Shown here in pieces: positions 42,495-49,466 of a DNA stretch of 64,000 nucleotides (positions are counted from its first letter, which is position 1; every line of letters begins with the position of its first letter). The notes under the pieces are model-generated. The model was not told the DNA's origin and searched no databases. It worked only from the letters and a program-made list of their open reading frames with translations. Source of the stretch: Planctomycetota bacterium (GTDB lineage: Bacteria > Planctomycetota > UBA8742 > UBA2392). The position numbers were made by a program, and so were the translations under genes. Location: positions 10,357 to 74,356 of the forward strand of contig JACKIE010000014.1 of the NCBI GenBank assembly GCA_020638635.1, written 5' to 3'.

Positions 42495-43004
42495 CTAACA
42501 ACAGCCCTGGCCGGCGGCTTGGGCCTCGGCCTTCTGGGCCGGCGTGCAGCAGGCGGATTCCGCCTTGGCCGTCGCCGACGGCGCGCAACACTCGCCTTCC
42601 TTGGCGCGGCTTTCACCCTTCATGGCCTCGGCTTCCTCGAGGCGCACCCAGAACTCCCACTCGTTGCCGTCCGGGTCCTGCGCCCAGAACTTGTCGGCCT
42701 TGGCGTAGCAGCACACCACTTCTTCTTCGTCGCGCAGATTCAGGCCCGCGTCGGCCGCGCGCTTGCGCCAGTCCTGCAGGTCGCTGTTGCTGAACAGCTC
42801 GACGCCGAAGTGGCGCACCGGGTTGTGGCCCTTGGCGACCTGCGGGGCCTGCACCAGCGCCAGGTGCAGGGCGGGCTGGTCGAGTCGCCAGTTGGCGTAG
42901 TCGGTTTTCACCTTGCTGGGGGCGACGCCGAACAGCGCCGCGTAGAACTGCTTGCTGGCCTCGAGGTTCGACACCGGCACGCTGATGTGAATGCGAGTCT
43001 TCAT
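42495..43004 (-). CDS. arsI: ArsI-type organoarsenical C-As lyase
   Basis: The 169-residue glyoxalase-fold dioxygenase has the residues of ArsI: metal ligands His6 (KTRIHISV), His65 (PVRHFGV) and Glu117 (NEWEFWV), and the vicinal cysteine pair Cys98-Cys99 (EVVCCYAKADKFW) that binds trivalent methylarsenic. ArsI demethylates methylarsenite to arsenite. The C-terminal 40 residues are cysteine-rich (ECCAPS, ACCTP, GCC), as in many ArsI/CadI proteins. The start is ATG 43004; an upstream in-frame extension overlaps arsR. It lies 8 nt after arsR. Confidence 0.88.
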   Translation of the reverse strand: MKTRIHISVPVSNLEASKQFYAALFGVAPSKVKTDYANWRLDQPALHLALVQAPQVAKGHNPVRHFGVELFSNSDLQDWRKRAADAGLNLRDEEEVVCCYAKADKFWAQDPDGNEWEFWVRLEEAEAMKGESRAKEGECCAPSATAKAESACCTPAQKAEAQAAGQGCC

Positions 43005-43012
43005 GGCTTCCT

Positions 43013-43387
43013 TTACTTTGCCGCTTCCTGGGCCCGTTTGCTGGCCGGTATGCAGACGCCGTCCACGCAGCACTGCTGCGCGAAGCGCGCCTCCAGCCCG
43101 GCCGTGAGCTCCGGGGTCAGCAGCTTCTTGAGCATCCTGCGGATCGTTCCGATGCGGCCGTCCGCTTCGCCGGCGATGCGGTAGTGGACCCATACGCCGA
43201 CCCTGCGGTCCTGCACGAGGCCTGCGTGCAGGAGGTAGCGGAGGTGGCGACTGGTTTTCGACTGTGTGGCGCCGATGACGTTTTCGATGTCGCAGACGCA
43301 GAGTTCGCCGTGCTTGAGCAGCAGGGAGAGGATCTGCAGTCGCGTTTCGTCGCCAAGGGCTTTGAAGATGTCGGCCAGTTCCCGCAT
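43013..43387 (-). CDS. arsR: ArsR-family transcriptional repressor
   Basis: The 124-residue winged-helix repressor has the metal-sensing ELCVCDIE motif (Cys30, Cys32) in the alpha-3 region and the recognition helix SKTSRHLRYLLHAGLV. A C-terminal QQCCVDGVC cluster (about 105-112) may supply the third cysteine ligand for arsenite. It should repress the ars operon and release DNA on As(III) binding. It is the first gene of arsR-arsI-aqpS-arsC. Confidence 0.93.
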   Translation of the reverse strand: MRELADIFKALGDETRLQILSLLLKHGELCVCDIENVIGATQSKTSRHLRYLLHAGLVQDRRVGVWVHYRIAGEADGRIGTIRRMLKKLLTPELTAGLEARFAQQCCVDGVCIPASKRAQEAAK

Positions 43388-43394
43388 AGCAACC

Positions 43395-43423
43395 TTATAA
43401 CCGTTTATGCGGGTATATGCATT
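43395..43423 (-). promoter_or_regulatory. Possible ars operon promoter/operator
   Basis: Just upstream of arsR the minus strand reads TGCATATACCCGCATAAACGG then TTATAA. The repeated GCATA words and an AT-rich -10-like TTATAA fit an ArsR operator overlapping a promoter, but no clear -35 is visible. Confidence 0.3.
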
Positions 43424-43443
43424 TCGGAAATCTGGAAAAAGTT

Positions 43444-43531
43444 CAGAGGTCAGAGGTCGGAGGCCAGAGGTCGGAGGCCAGAGGTTAGAGATCAGAGGTC
43501 AGGGTGCGAAGGTCAGAGGTCGAGGAGAGTC
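43444..43531. repeat. AGAGGTC/GGAGGCC word repeat, left arm
   Basis: About ten degenerate purine-rich words (CAGAGGTC, GGAGGCC, GAGGTTAGAG). The complementary arm is 43780-43831, and the REP-A cluster 43581-43770 sits between the two. The 441-nt gap contains no gene. Confidence 0.75.
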
Positions 43532-43580
43532 AGTGGCCGGTGGCGACCGCGTGACCAGCCGATTCAACTGCGACAGCCGC

Positions 43581-43770
43581 CCGGCCTGAAGGGCCGGTTC
43601 CAACAGCCCAGGCCGAAGGCCTGGGACTGGCATTCAGGAGTTCCCCCGGCCTGAAGGGCCGGTTCATCCGGTTTGGTGAACGGCCCTTTCAGGGCCGGTG
43701 ACCTCGGCGCGCCATTGGGATCCCAAGGCTTCGCCTTGGGCTGACAGAAAGGCCCTTTCAGGGCCAACCG
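43581..43770. repeat. REP-A cluster, copies 4 and 5 in opposite orientation
   Basis: Reverse-type copy (CGGCCTGAAGGGCCGG ... CCAGGCCGAAGGCCTGG ... GGCCTGAAGGGCCGGTTCA) followed head-to-head by a forward copy (TGAACGGCCCTTTCAGGGCC ... CCCAAGGCTTCGCCTTGGG ... GGCCCTTTCAGGGCC). Together they form a large imperfect palindrome. Confidence 0.85.
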
Positions 43771-43779
43771 ATCCGCATC

Positions 43780-43831
43780 CTGACCTCTAACCGCTAACCT
43801 CCGGCCTCCGACCTCTAACCTCTGACCTCTA
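43780..43831. repeat. AGAGGTC word repeat, right arm
   Basis: CTGACCTCTAACC..CTCCGGCCTCCGACCTC words, complementary to 43444-43531. Read on the minus strand its first bases TAGAGGTCAGAGG give the stop codon of the DUF4261 gene. Confidence 0.75.
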
Positions 43832-44686
43832 CTTCCGATTGATCTCTTCCTTGTTGATCCGCTTCAGCTCCAGCGTTTCCTCCGCCCCTTGCAGCCACTC
43901 GCGCCAGGGGTTGTCGGGTGCCAGCTCGCTGAATTTCAGGTAGGCCTCTTCGGCAATCTGCAGTGTATGCCCGGCCGCGATGCGCGCCTTGCTGCCGGTG
44001 ACGTACAGGAAGATGTTCATGAACAGCTCCATCACCTCGGAGGGCTGCTCCTCGGGGCCGAACATCACCAGGTCGGGCGCGTTGAACATGTGCTGGCCCT
44101 TGGTGGCGAACCAGGTGCCGTCGTCGGTGTGGAACTTCACGAAGCCCGTGAACAGGATCGGCGGCGTGCTCTCGCGAAAGGCCTTCAGCATCTCGGCGCT
44201 GGTGAACTCGCGCACCAGGGCGGGCGGGGCGCAGGTCCAGGCGTCCTCGATCAGCACGCCGCGCAGGTGCTCGCCGCCCAGCACGGCCGCGAGTTTGTAC
44301 AGCGCGATGTATTTTTCCAGGATGGGCGCGCCGCCGCCGTGGTGGGTAAGCACGAGGCGGGCGGCGTGGCTCTCCAGCAGCTCTCGTCCCTCTCCAGTCC
44401 AGCTGCTGACCTCGACGGTCGTTTTCATTACCTCCGGGGGCACCGGCGCACGGGTGCCGGCAATCCCTATGCAGTGGGCGTCAAACTCAGCCAAGCCCTT
44501 GAGCATGCCGTCGCCGCGCTCGAGTTCGATGCGCGGGGCGACGCGCAGGGGCTCGATGGCCGCCAGCCCGCGGGCGGCCTGGGCGGGGTCGATCTCGGGC
44601 AAAGCGTCCAGCAGCACGATCATGGCGGGCGCGCGCACGGGGGCGGGTTTGGGCTTGCCGCGTTTGAGCCAGTCGAACAGTGCCAT
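43829..44686 (-). CDS. DUF4261-like protein
   Basis: The 285-residue cytoplasmic protein fits DUF4261. The first part (MIVLLDALPEIDPAQAARGL; GIAGTRAPVPPEVMKTTVEV; AARLVLTHHGGG) is followed by the DUF4261-type C-terminal pattern TKGQHMFNAPDLVMFGPEEQ, EVMELFMNIFLYVTGS and GHTLQIAEE. The family has no known activity. ATG 44686 starts MALFDWLKRGKPKP. The stop TAG comes from the AGAGGTC word repeat. The last 15 residues are lysine/asparagine-rich. Confidence 0.7.
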   Translation of the reverse strand: MALFDWLKRGKPKPAPVRAPAMIVLLDALPEIDPAQAARGLAAIEPLRVAPRIELERGDGMLKGLAEFDAHCIGIAGTRAPVPPEVMKTTVEVSSWTGEGRELLESHAARLVLTHHGGGAPILEKYIALYKLAAVLGGEHLRGVLIEDAWTCAPPALVREFTSAEMLKAFRESTPPILFTGFVKFHTDDGTWFATKGQHMFNAPDLVMFGPEEQPSEVMELFMNIFLYVTGSKARIAAGHTLQIAEEAYLKFSELAPDNPWREWLQGAEETLELKRINKEEINRK

Positions 44687-44710
44687 GGGGCTGGGATACC
44701 CGCGGGCAGT

Positions 44711-44747
44711 TCCAATCCAAAATCTAAAATCCAAAATCTAAAATCCC
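44711..44747. repeat. AATCCAAAATCT word repeat (single arm)
   Basis: Four copies of TC(C/T)AAAATC(T/C) in direct order upstream of the divergent genes; no complementary arm was found nearby. Confidence 0.6.
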
Positions 44748-44778
44748 TCGCTATACTGTGGCGGGATCGTGACCAACC

Positions 44779-45000
44779 ATGAGCAACAAGAACAGAGCCT
44801 TCAAGGTGCTGGTGCGTGGCGAGCTTAAGGGCCCGTTCAAGGAAACCAGCATCATCAACGGGATCCGCAGCGGGATGGTGCCCCTGAGCGCCAAGCTGCT
44901 GGATATGGCCACCAACGAGTACATCCAGGCCCGCGAGCTGGTGGACGAAACCAGGCTCGACTACGACAACACCATCCCCCTCTTCGACGGCGATTTTTAA
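44779..45000 (+). CDS. Small GYF_2-like protein
   Basis: The 73-residue protein has a pattern like the GYF_2 domain: FKVLVRGELKGPFKETSIIN, then GIRSGMVPLSAKLLDMATNE. These domains bind peptides and are usually appended to other proteins; here it is alone. The start is ATG 44779 and the frame is complete. The gene is short and the identification is by pattern only. Confidence 0.6.
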   Translation: MSNKNRAFKVLVRGELKGPFKETSIINGIRSGMVPLSAKLLDMATNEYIQARELVDETRLDYDNTIPLFDGDF

Positions 45001-45051
45001 ACAGCGGCACGCGCAAAGTGGCACGCGCATCCTGCGCGTGAGTAGTGCCAT

Positions 45052-45074
45052 CGGCTTCCAGCCGATGGCATGCG
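45052..45074 (+). repeat. 23-bp direct repeat, left copy
   Basis: CGGCTTCCAGCCGATGGC..GCG, identical to 45413-45435. The two copies bracket the MITE-like element. The sequence itself contains the hairpin ATCGGCTTCCAGCCGAT. Confidence 0.8.
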
Positions 45075-45127
45075 GGGTTTAAGAAAGCTGGCGGCCGACT
45101 ACGACGTGCCGAACCTATCGGCAGTTA

Positions 45128-45370
45128 GGCGCGGAGCGCTGTCACAGTGGAAGCCCCCACCGAATGCGGAGCATTCGGTGGGGGTATGATCGCATCACGC
45201 ATAGTGAGGCGCGGATGCGCCGACACACTCGCGGCCCTTGCCGCGAGGGCGTTTCGGCGCAAGCACCGTTGTGCCGGCGCTCCGCGCCTCCGAACATGCA
45301 ACCACCCATTACCCCCACCGAACGCCAGAGGCGTTCGGTGGGGGCTTCCACTGTGATGGCGCTCCGCGCC
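45128..45370. mobile_element. MITE-like element with 37-bp terminal inverted repeats
   Basis: A 243-bp element. The ends 45128-45164 and 45334-45370 are 37-bp inverted repeats differing at two positions (GGCGCGGAGCGC..TCACAGTGGAAGCCCCC..). Inside each end is a hairpin with the words ACCGAATGCGGAGCATTCGGT or ACCGAACGCCAGAGGCGTTCGGT, and in the centre CGCGGCCCTTGCCGCG and others. It has no coding capacity, so any movement needs a transposase in trans. No clear target-site duplication is visible. The 45001-45520 gap contains no gene. Confidence 0.75.
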
Positions 45371-45412
45371 AAACAGCAAGCCGGTGATTGTGTTGCCTAA
45401 TCCCGCAGAATT

Positions 45413-45435
45413 CGGCTTCCAGCCGATGGCATGCG
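45413..45435 (+). repeat. 23-bp direct repeat, right copy
   Basis: Identical to 45052-45074; see that entry. Confidence 0.8.
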
Positions 45436-45520
45436 CATGAAGCGCATGGAACTAATCACGCGCTGGCCCGCCCGACGTAGCCTATGGCGGAGTCGGGAAG
45501 CGCGTGCCACTGCGCTGCTG

Positions 45521-47023
45521 CTACAGGAACTTTGCGAACGCGCCGTAGCCTTGCTCATGGTGCTTCTTGAAGAATTTCAGGGCGGCTGCTCGGGCGTCCT
45601 TGGTCTGCTTGGCCTTGCTGTCCTCGGGGTACAGGGCCAGCGCGTTGCGGTGGTGCAGGGCCATGGCCAGCATCTGCGGGTTGACCTGCTTGTCCAGCCC
45701 CTCCAGCAGCGCCTGCGCGTCTTCGTGGTACTTGCGCGCCTTCTTGTCGTCGCCCGCCACCCGCGCCAGGTGCGCAGCGCACGCCATGTACGCGAACTCC
45801 TGCGCCGGGCGCACCGCGATGCGGCCGCGCTCGGCGTTCACGGCCGCCTCGAAATCGGCCAGGGCATTCTTGTTCTCGCCGGTCAGGCCGCGGGCGTAGG
45901 CGTCCCAGATGCTGTCTTCGGGAATGCCGGTGCGGTCGTCGCCGCCGTACTTCTTCAGGAAGCTTTTCACGTGTTCGAGGTCGTCCACCAGGGCGGCGAA
46001 GCGAACCAGCGCCACGGCCTTGGCGCTGGAATCCTCGCCGATGGCGGGCGCGTACTCGAGCGGCGTGAGGCCTGACAGCAGCATGCTTTCGACCAGCTTG
46101 CCGCTGAAGCCGCGTTTCATCTGGTCCGGCAGCACCGGGTAGGTGTCGTGCAGGTCGCGCAGGCCCTCGCGCATGTTGCCGAGCTCGATGTTCAGCACGG
46201 CGTGCAGGGCCTGCAGCTGCTTGTAACGGCCCCAGTCGGCGCCGACATCCTCATACAGCGCCAGCGTGGCGCGGCAGATGCGGCGGGCCTCGCGGCAGCG
46301 ATCGGCGCGGTGCAGACTGACCACCAGGTTGATGGCGAGCGCGGCGTGGTCCTTGTCCATGGTGACGTCGCTGGCCGCCAGCGACTTCACGAACACCTTG
46401 CGGCTCAATTCCAGCGCTTTCACCTGGTCGCCGAAAATGTGCTCGTAGAATTCCTGCAGGCCGTCGAACTCGACGTTGAGCTGCGGGTCGTCGCACAGGC
46501 GGCTGACCTGCAATGCGGCTTTGCGCACCTCGGTGGCGCGTTGCATGTCCATGTCCTGGAGCGCTTTCCTTAGACTGTCCAGCAGCTCGCGGAACACGCT
46601 GCGAGTGCGCTTGTTCAGCACGGCGCGCAGGGCCTCGTAGCGTTCCAGCGCGTCGTTCAGCTCGCGCAGGACTTTCAGGTGGTGTTGACCCGTCAAGGCC
46701 CCCAGCTTCATCTTGGCCACCTGGTTCATGGCCTCCACCAGCTCCAGCAGGTTGCTGGCCATCTCGCTGGTGCCGGCCGAGACGTCGGCCAAAAACGGCG
46801 TGCCTTCGCCGGTCATCAGCCAGGCCGGGTTCACGCCCAGGCCGTTGATCACGGCCGTGCAGAACTCGCCGGGGATCTTGGTGGACTTGAGGTAGCGGTT
46901 GACGGTGCTGACCAGGGTTGCGGTCTTGCGCGCGAGGTCGCTTTGCGAGCGAGTTTTGACGAGGGTGCGGAGGCGTTCGCGGATTTCTTCGTCGAAGGTT
47001 TTAGTCACGACCTGCTGGGACAT
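45521..47023 (-). CDS. HTH-domain protein with TPR-like tail
   Basis: The 500-residue protein begins with a helix-turn-helix of the phage-repressor type (LRTLVKTRSQSDLARKTATL then VSTVNRYLKSTKIPGEF, about 15-55, and LGVNPAWLMTGEGTPFL). The rest is alpha-helical with TPR-like pairs (AALAINLVVSLHRADRCREA; ARGLTGENKNALADFEAAVN; ACAAHLARVAGDDKKARKYH). The architecture resembles Rgg/PlcR-like or STAND-less regulators in which the TPR part senses a ligand or partner. ATG 47023 is used. Target genes unknown. Confidence 0.8.
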   Translation of the reverse strand: MSQQVVTKTFDEEIRERLRTLVKTRSQSDLARKTATLVSTVNRYLKSTKIPGEFCTAVINGLGVNPAWLMTGEGTPFLADVSAGTSEMASNLLELVEAMNQVAKMKLGALTGQHHLKVLRELNDALERYEALRAVLNKRTRSVFRELLDSLRKALQDMDMQRATEVRKAALQVSRLCDDPQLNVEFDGLQEFYEHIFGDQVKALELSRKVFVKSLAASDVTMDKDHAALAINLVVSLHRADRCREARRICRATLALYEDVGADWGRYKQLQALHAVLNIELGNMREGLRDLHDTYPVLPDQMKRGFSGKLVESMLLSGLTPLEYAPAIGEDSSAKAVALVRFAALVDDLEHVKSFLKKYGGDDRTGIPEDSIWDAYARGLTGENKNALADFEAAVNAERGRIAVRPAQEFAYMACAAHLARVAGDDKKARKYHEDAQALLEGLDKQVNPQMLAMALHHRNALALYPEDSKAKQTKDARAAALKFFKKHHEQGYGAFAKFL

Positions 47024-47263
47024 GGCGTTCTCCGGCCCATTGCCAATGCGCAATCAGTAAAGAGGGTTGTGCGAGTACGCAGTATTGCACATGCGCCAAC
47101 GCCCTGCCAAGCAAGATTTCGCGCTTTGGCATGATTTCCGGCAGGTGGCCTGACGCGAAGTAGCGAAGGGGGCGGCCGGTGGCCCGTGTCCAGTGGCCTG
47201 CAACGACGCCGCCTCGGCACTCTGTCCACTGACCACTGGCGCGGACCACCCTATACTCACGGC

Positions 47264-48040
47264 ATGGACCCCAAAGAACGCTTCAGTAGCGCCGCCGACG
47301 ACTACGCGAAGTATCGGCCGGATTACCCGGACGCGCTGGTTACGTCCTGCGCTGAGTATGCGGGTTTACGGCCTGGATCGGTGGTAGTGGACATCGGCTG
47401 CGGTACAGGAATCAGCACGCGGCGCTTTGCGGCGCACGGCTTTCGCGTGACCGGCATTGAGCCCAACACGGCCATGCTGGACAAAGCCCTTCGACAGGGC
47501 TCAGGGCAGGCCCGGCAGGTCGGACAGGCCGTATATAAGGAAGGCGACGCCGCACACACCGGCCTGCCGGACGGCTGCGCCGAGCTGATCACCTGCGCGC
47601 AGGCCCTGCACTGGTTCGAGCTCGATGACTGTGCGGCGGAGTGGCGGCGGATTTTGAGTCCGCGGGGGGCGTGCGCGGCTTTTTGGAACTACAGGCGCGA
47701 CGACGGCTGGCAGGCCGAGTACGAGGCCCTGCTGCTGCGCTGGTCCAGCGAGTACGGCGACGTGCGCAAAGCCGTGGACGGCGGCCAGGACAACAGCGCC
47801 TGGGTGAAGAACTCGCCCCTCTGCATCGACGTGCAGGAGCGCGAGTTCGAGAACAGCCAGCGCATGGACTGGCCCGCCCTGCTCGGCCGCGCCAACAGCA
47901 GCAGCTACGTGATCCACGGCGTGCAGGACCGCCCGGGATTCGAGGCCGCGCTGAAGGCCCTGTTCAACAGGCACCAGCGCGACGGCCACGTCGAGTTCAA
48001 ATACCGCACGTACCTGCTGCTGTGGCGCTTCGGCGCTTGA
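47264..48040 (+). CDS. Class I SAM-dependent methyltransferase with in-frame repeat
   Basis: The 258-residue enzyme has FSSAADDYAKYRPDYP, the SAM motif VVDIGCGTGIS (about 41-51), the acidic residue of motif II (VTGIEPNTAML), DAAHTGLPDG and ALHWFELDDCAAEWRRIL. It is of the UbiE/Tam-like group; substrate unknown. Between motif II and the next strand there is an insertion RQGSGQARQVGQ, encoded by CCTTCGACAGGGCTCAGG..., a palindromic repeat read in frame. ATG 47264 is chosen because it starts MDPKERFSSAADDYA. Confidence 0.88.
   Translation: MDPKERFSSAADDYAKYRPDYPDALVTSCAEYAGLRPGSVVVDIGCGTGISTRRFAAHGFRVTGIEPNTAMLDKALRQGSGQARQVGQAVYKEGDAAHTGLPDGCAELITCAQALHWFELDDCAAEWRRILSPRGACAAFWNYRRDDGWQAEYEALLLRWSSEYGDVRKAVDGGQDNSAWVKNSPLCIDVQEREFENSQRMDWPALLGRANSSSYVIHGVQDRPGFEAALKALFNRHQRDGHVEFKYRTYLLLWRFGA
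47486..47511. repeat. CCTTCGACAGGGCTCAGGGC repeat in the methyltransferase gene
   Basis: The palindrome GCCCT-TCGAC-AGGGC and following TCAGGGCAGGC. I recall very similar intergenic repeats in several phyla. Here it is read in frame. Confidence 0.7.
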
Positions 48041-48115
48041 GCTTTTTTCTGGCGGTTCGGCCCCGCGGCCGCGTATCCTGCGGCCGCGCCCGCCAGTTCA
48101 ATCCTGAGGTTACCC

Positions 48116-49381
48116 ATGAAATCCGCACGATGGTTGTGTCTCGTGCTGCTGCTGGCCGTCACGCCGGCCGTGGCCGACGACGCGCCCAAACCCGAAGCCA
48201 AGCCCGAAACCAAAAGCACCGGCGACCCCACCCTGGACGCCTGGGCCGCGCTGAAAACCGCGCGCGCCGAGGCCCAGGCGCTGAAAGACGCCTTCTCCGG
48301 CATGTTCCAGAAAATGGAAACCGAAGAGGGCAAGACCGCCGCGCGCGCCGTGTTCAGCGAGGTCTATCGCCAGGCCGGCACCATGGAATGGAACGCCGGC
48401 AACGCCTTCCTGAAGGAGTTCGACGCCAGCGACTGGTCGAAGTGGGAGGGCAGCGAGCACGCCGACATGCTGCGCGACGGCCTGAACATGTCCGCGCGCG
48501 AGGCGATCGAAAGCAACCCCGCCCACGCGGTGAAGGCCTGGGAGCTGCTGGTGGCGAAATTCCCCGACAGCGGCGAGGCCGCCTACGCTCGCTCCACCTG
48601 GCTGCCGATCGCGCTGCCGGCCGCGGGCGATCTGCCCGCCGCGCTGGAGCGCCTCTCCGAACTGCAGGCCGCGGTGCCCGAGATGGACAAGCCGGGTCTG
48701 CGCATGGCGATCGGCGACGTGTTCGCCATGCAGGGCGAGTTCGAGAAGGCGCAGGCCGAGTACGCGGGCGTGCTGGCCGATATCGAGGCCGCCGGCGAGC
48801 TTGAAAAATACGACCGTCGTGCATCCGTGAAGCGCTACGCCGAGCTGCGGGCGGCGCTGATCGGCAAGCCCGCACCCGAGGTGGACAGCAAGCTGTGGTT
48901 CGGCGGCGAACCGAAGAAGCTGAGCGAGCTGAAGGGCACCGTGGTGGTGCTGGATTACTGGGCCACGTGGTGAGGGCCCTGCCTGGGCTCCATCCCCGGA
49001 CTGGATGCCCTGCACGAGTCTCGTGCGAACAAGGGGATGACCGTGATCGGCGTGACGCGCCAGTACGACAAGCGCGGCCTGCTGCCCGACAGCCGCGAAG
49101 AACTGCTGAAGCCCAGCCGCAAAGGCGAGCCCTACAAGGGCGAAGGGCTGGTGGAGTACGTCAAGCACCTGGATGCCTTCCGGCAGCGCTGCGAGGTGAA
49201 GTACCCGCTGGTGCTGGGCACGGCGCAGGACATGCAGAACTACCAGGTGTACGGCATTCCCACGGTGTTCGTGATCGACCAAAAGGGGATCATCAACTTC
49301 GTGGCGATCGGCGGCGCCCGCGCCGGCATGCTGGCGGTAGTGGTGGACCGCCTGCTGGCCAGGAAGGAATCGAAAGATTGA
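48116..49381 (+). CDS. Probable selenoprotein: TlpA-like thioredoxin with UGPC redox motif
   Basis: One 421-residue reading frame is interrupted only by TGA at 48971-48973 (codon 286). It has a signal peptide (MKSARWLCLVLLLAVTPAVAD), an alpha-helical TPR-like region (about 40-245) and a TlpA-type thioredoxin domain: PAPEVDSKLWFGGEPKKLSE, LKGTVVVLDYWATW, then TGA-Gly-Pro-Cys, and later YGIPTVFVIDQKG with the cis-proline. Homologues read WATWCGPC, so the TGA replaces exactly the attacking cysteine. A stem-loop begins 11 nt after it. I read TGA as selenocysteine. The alternative is a nonsense mutation or a base error in a cysteine codon. The protein would act in the periplasm as a thiol-disulphide oxidoreductase. 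Confidence 0.75.
48985..49010 (+). promoter_or_regulatory. SECIS-like stem-loop after the in-frame TGA
   Basis: The stem GGGCTCCA (48985-48992) pairs with TGGATGCCC (49002-49010) with one bulged base, around a 9-nt loop. It starts 11 nt after the TGA, the spacing of the minimal E. coli fdhF SECIS element. The loop does not start with the G usual in bacterial SECIS, so the match is partial. A second small hairpin, GCACGA-GTC-TCGTGC, is at 49012-49026. Confidence 0.45.
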
Positions 49382-49466
49382 ACGTGTTGTGGCCGTCCCG
49401 GCTGCAAGTGTGGCGGGCGTCGCGCTCGCCACATTGTTTTGCAGGCGGGATGCCCGCAACACGTTG

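Noticed and set aside
43444..43831. CRISPR-like array
   Set aside because: The words are degenerate, only 7-9 nt and without regular spacers, and they form an inverted rather than a tandem array. No cas genes are present.
49037..49381. A separate 114-residue gene starting at ATG 49037
   Set aside because: It is in the same frame as 48116-48973 and is the second half of one thioredoxin domain. The ATG is an internal methionine, and the redox motif lies before it.
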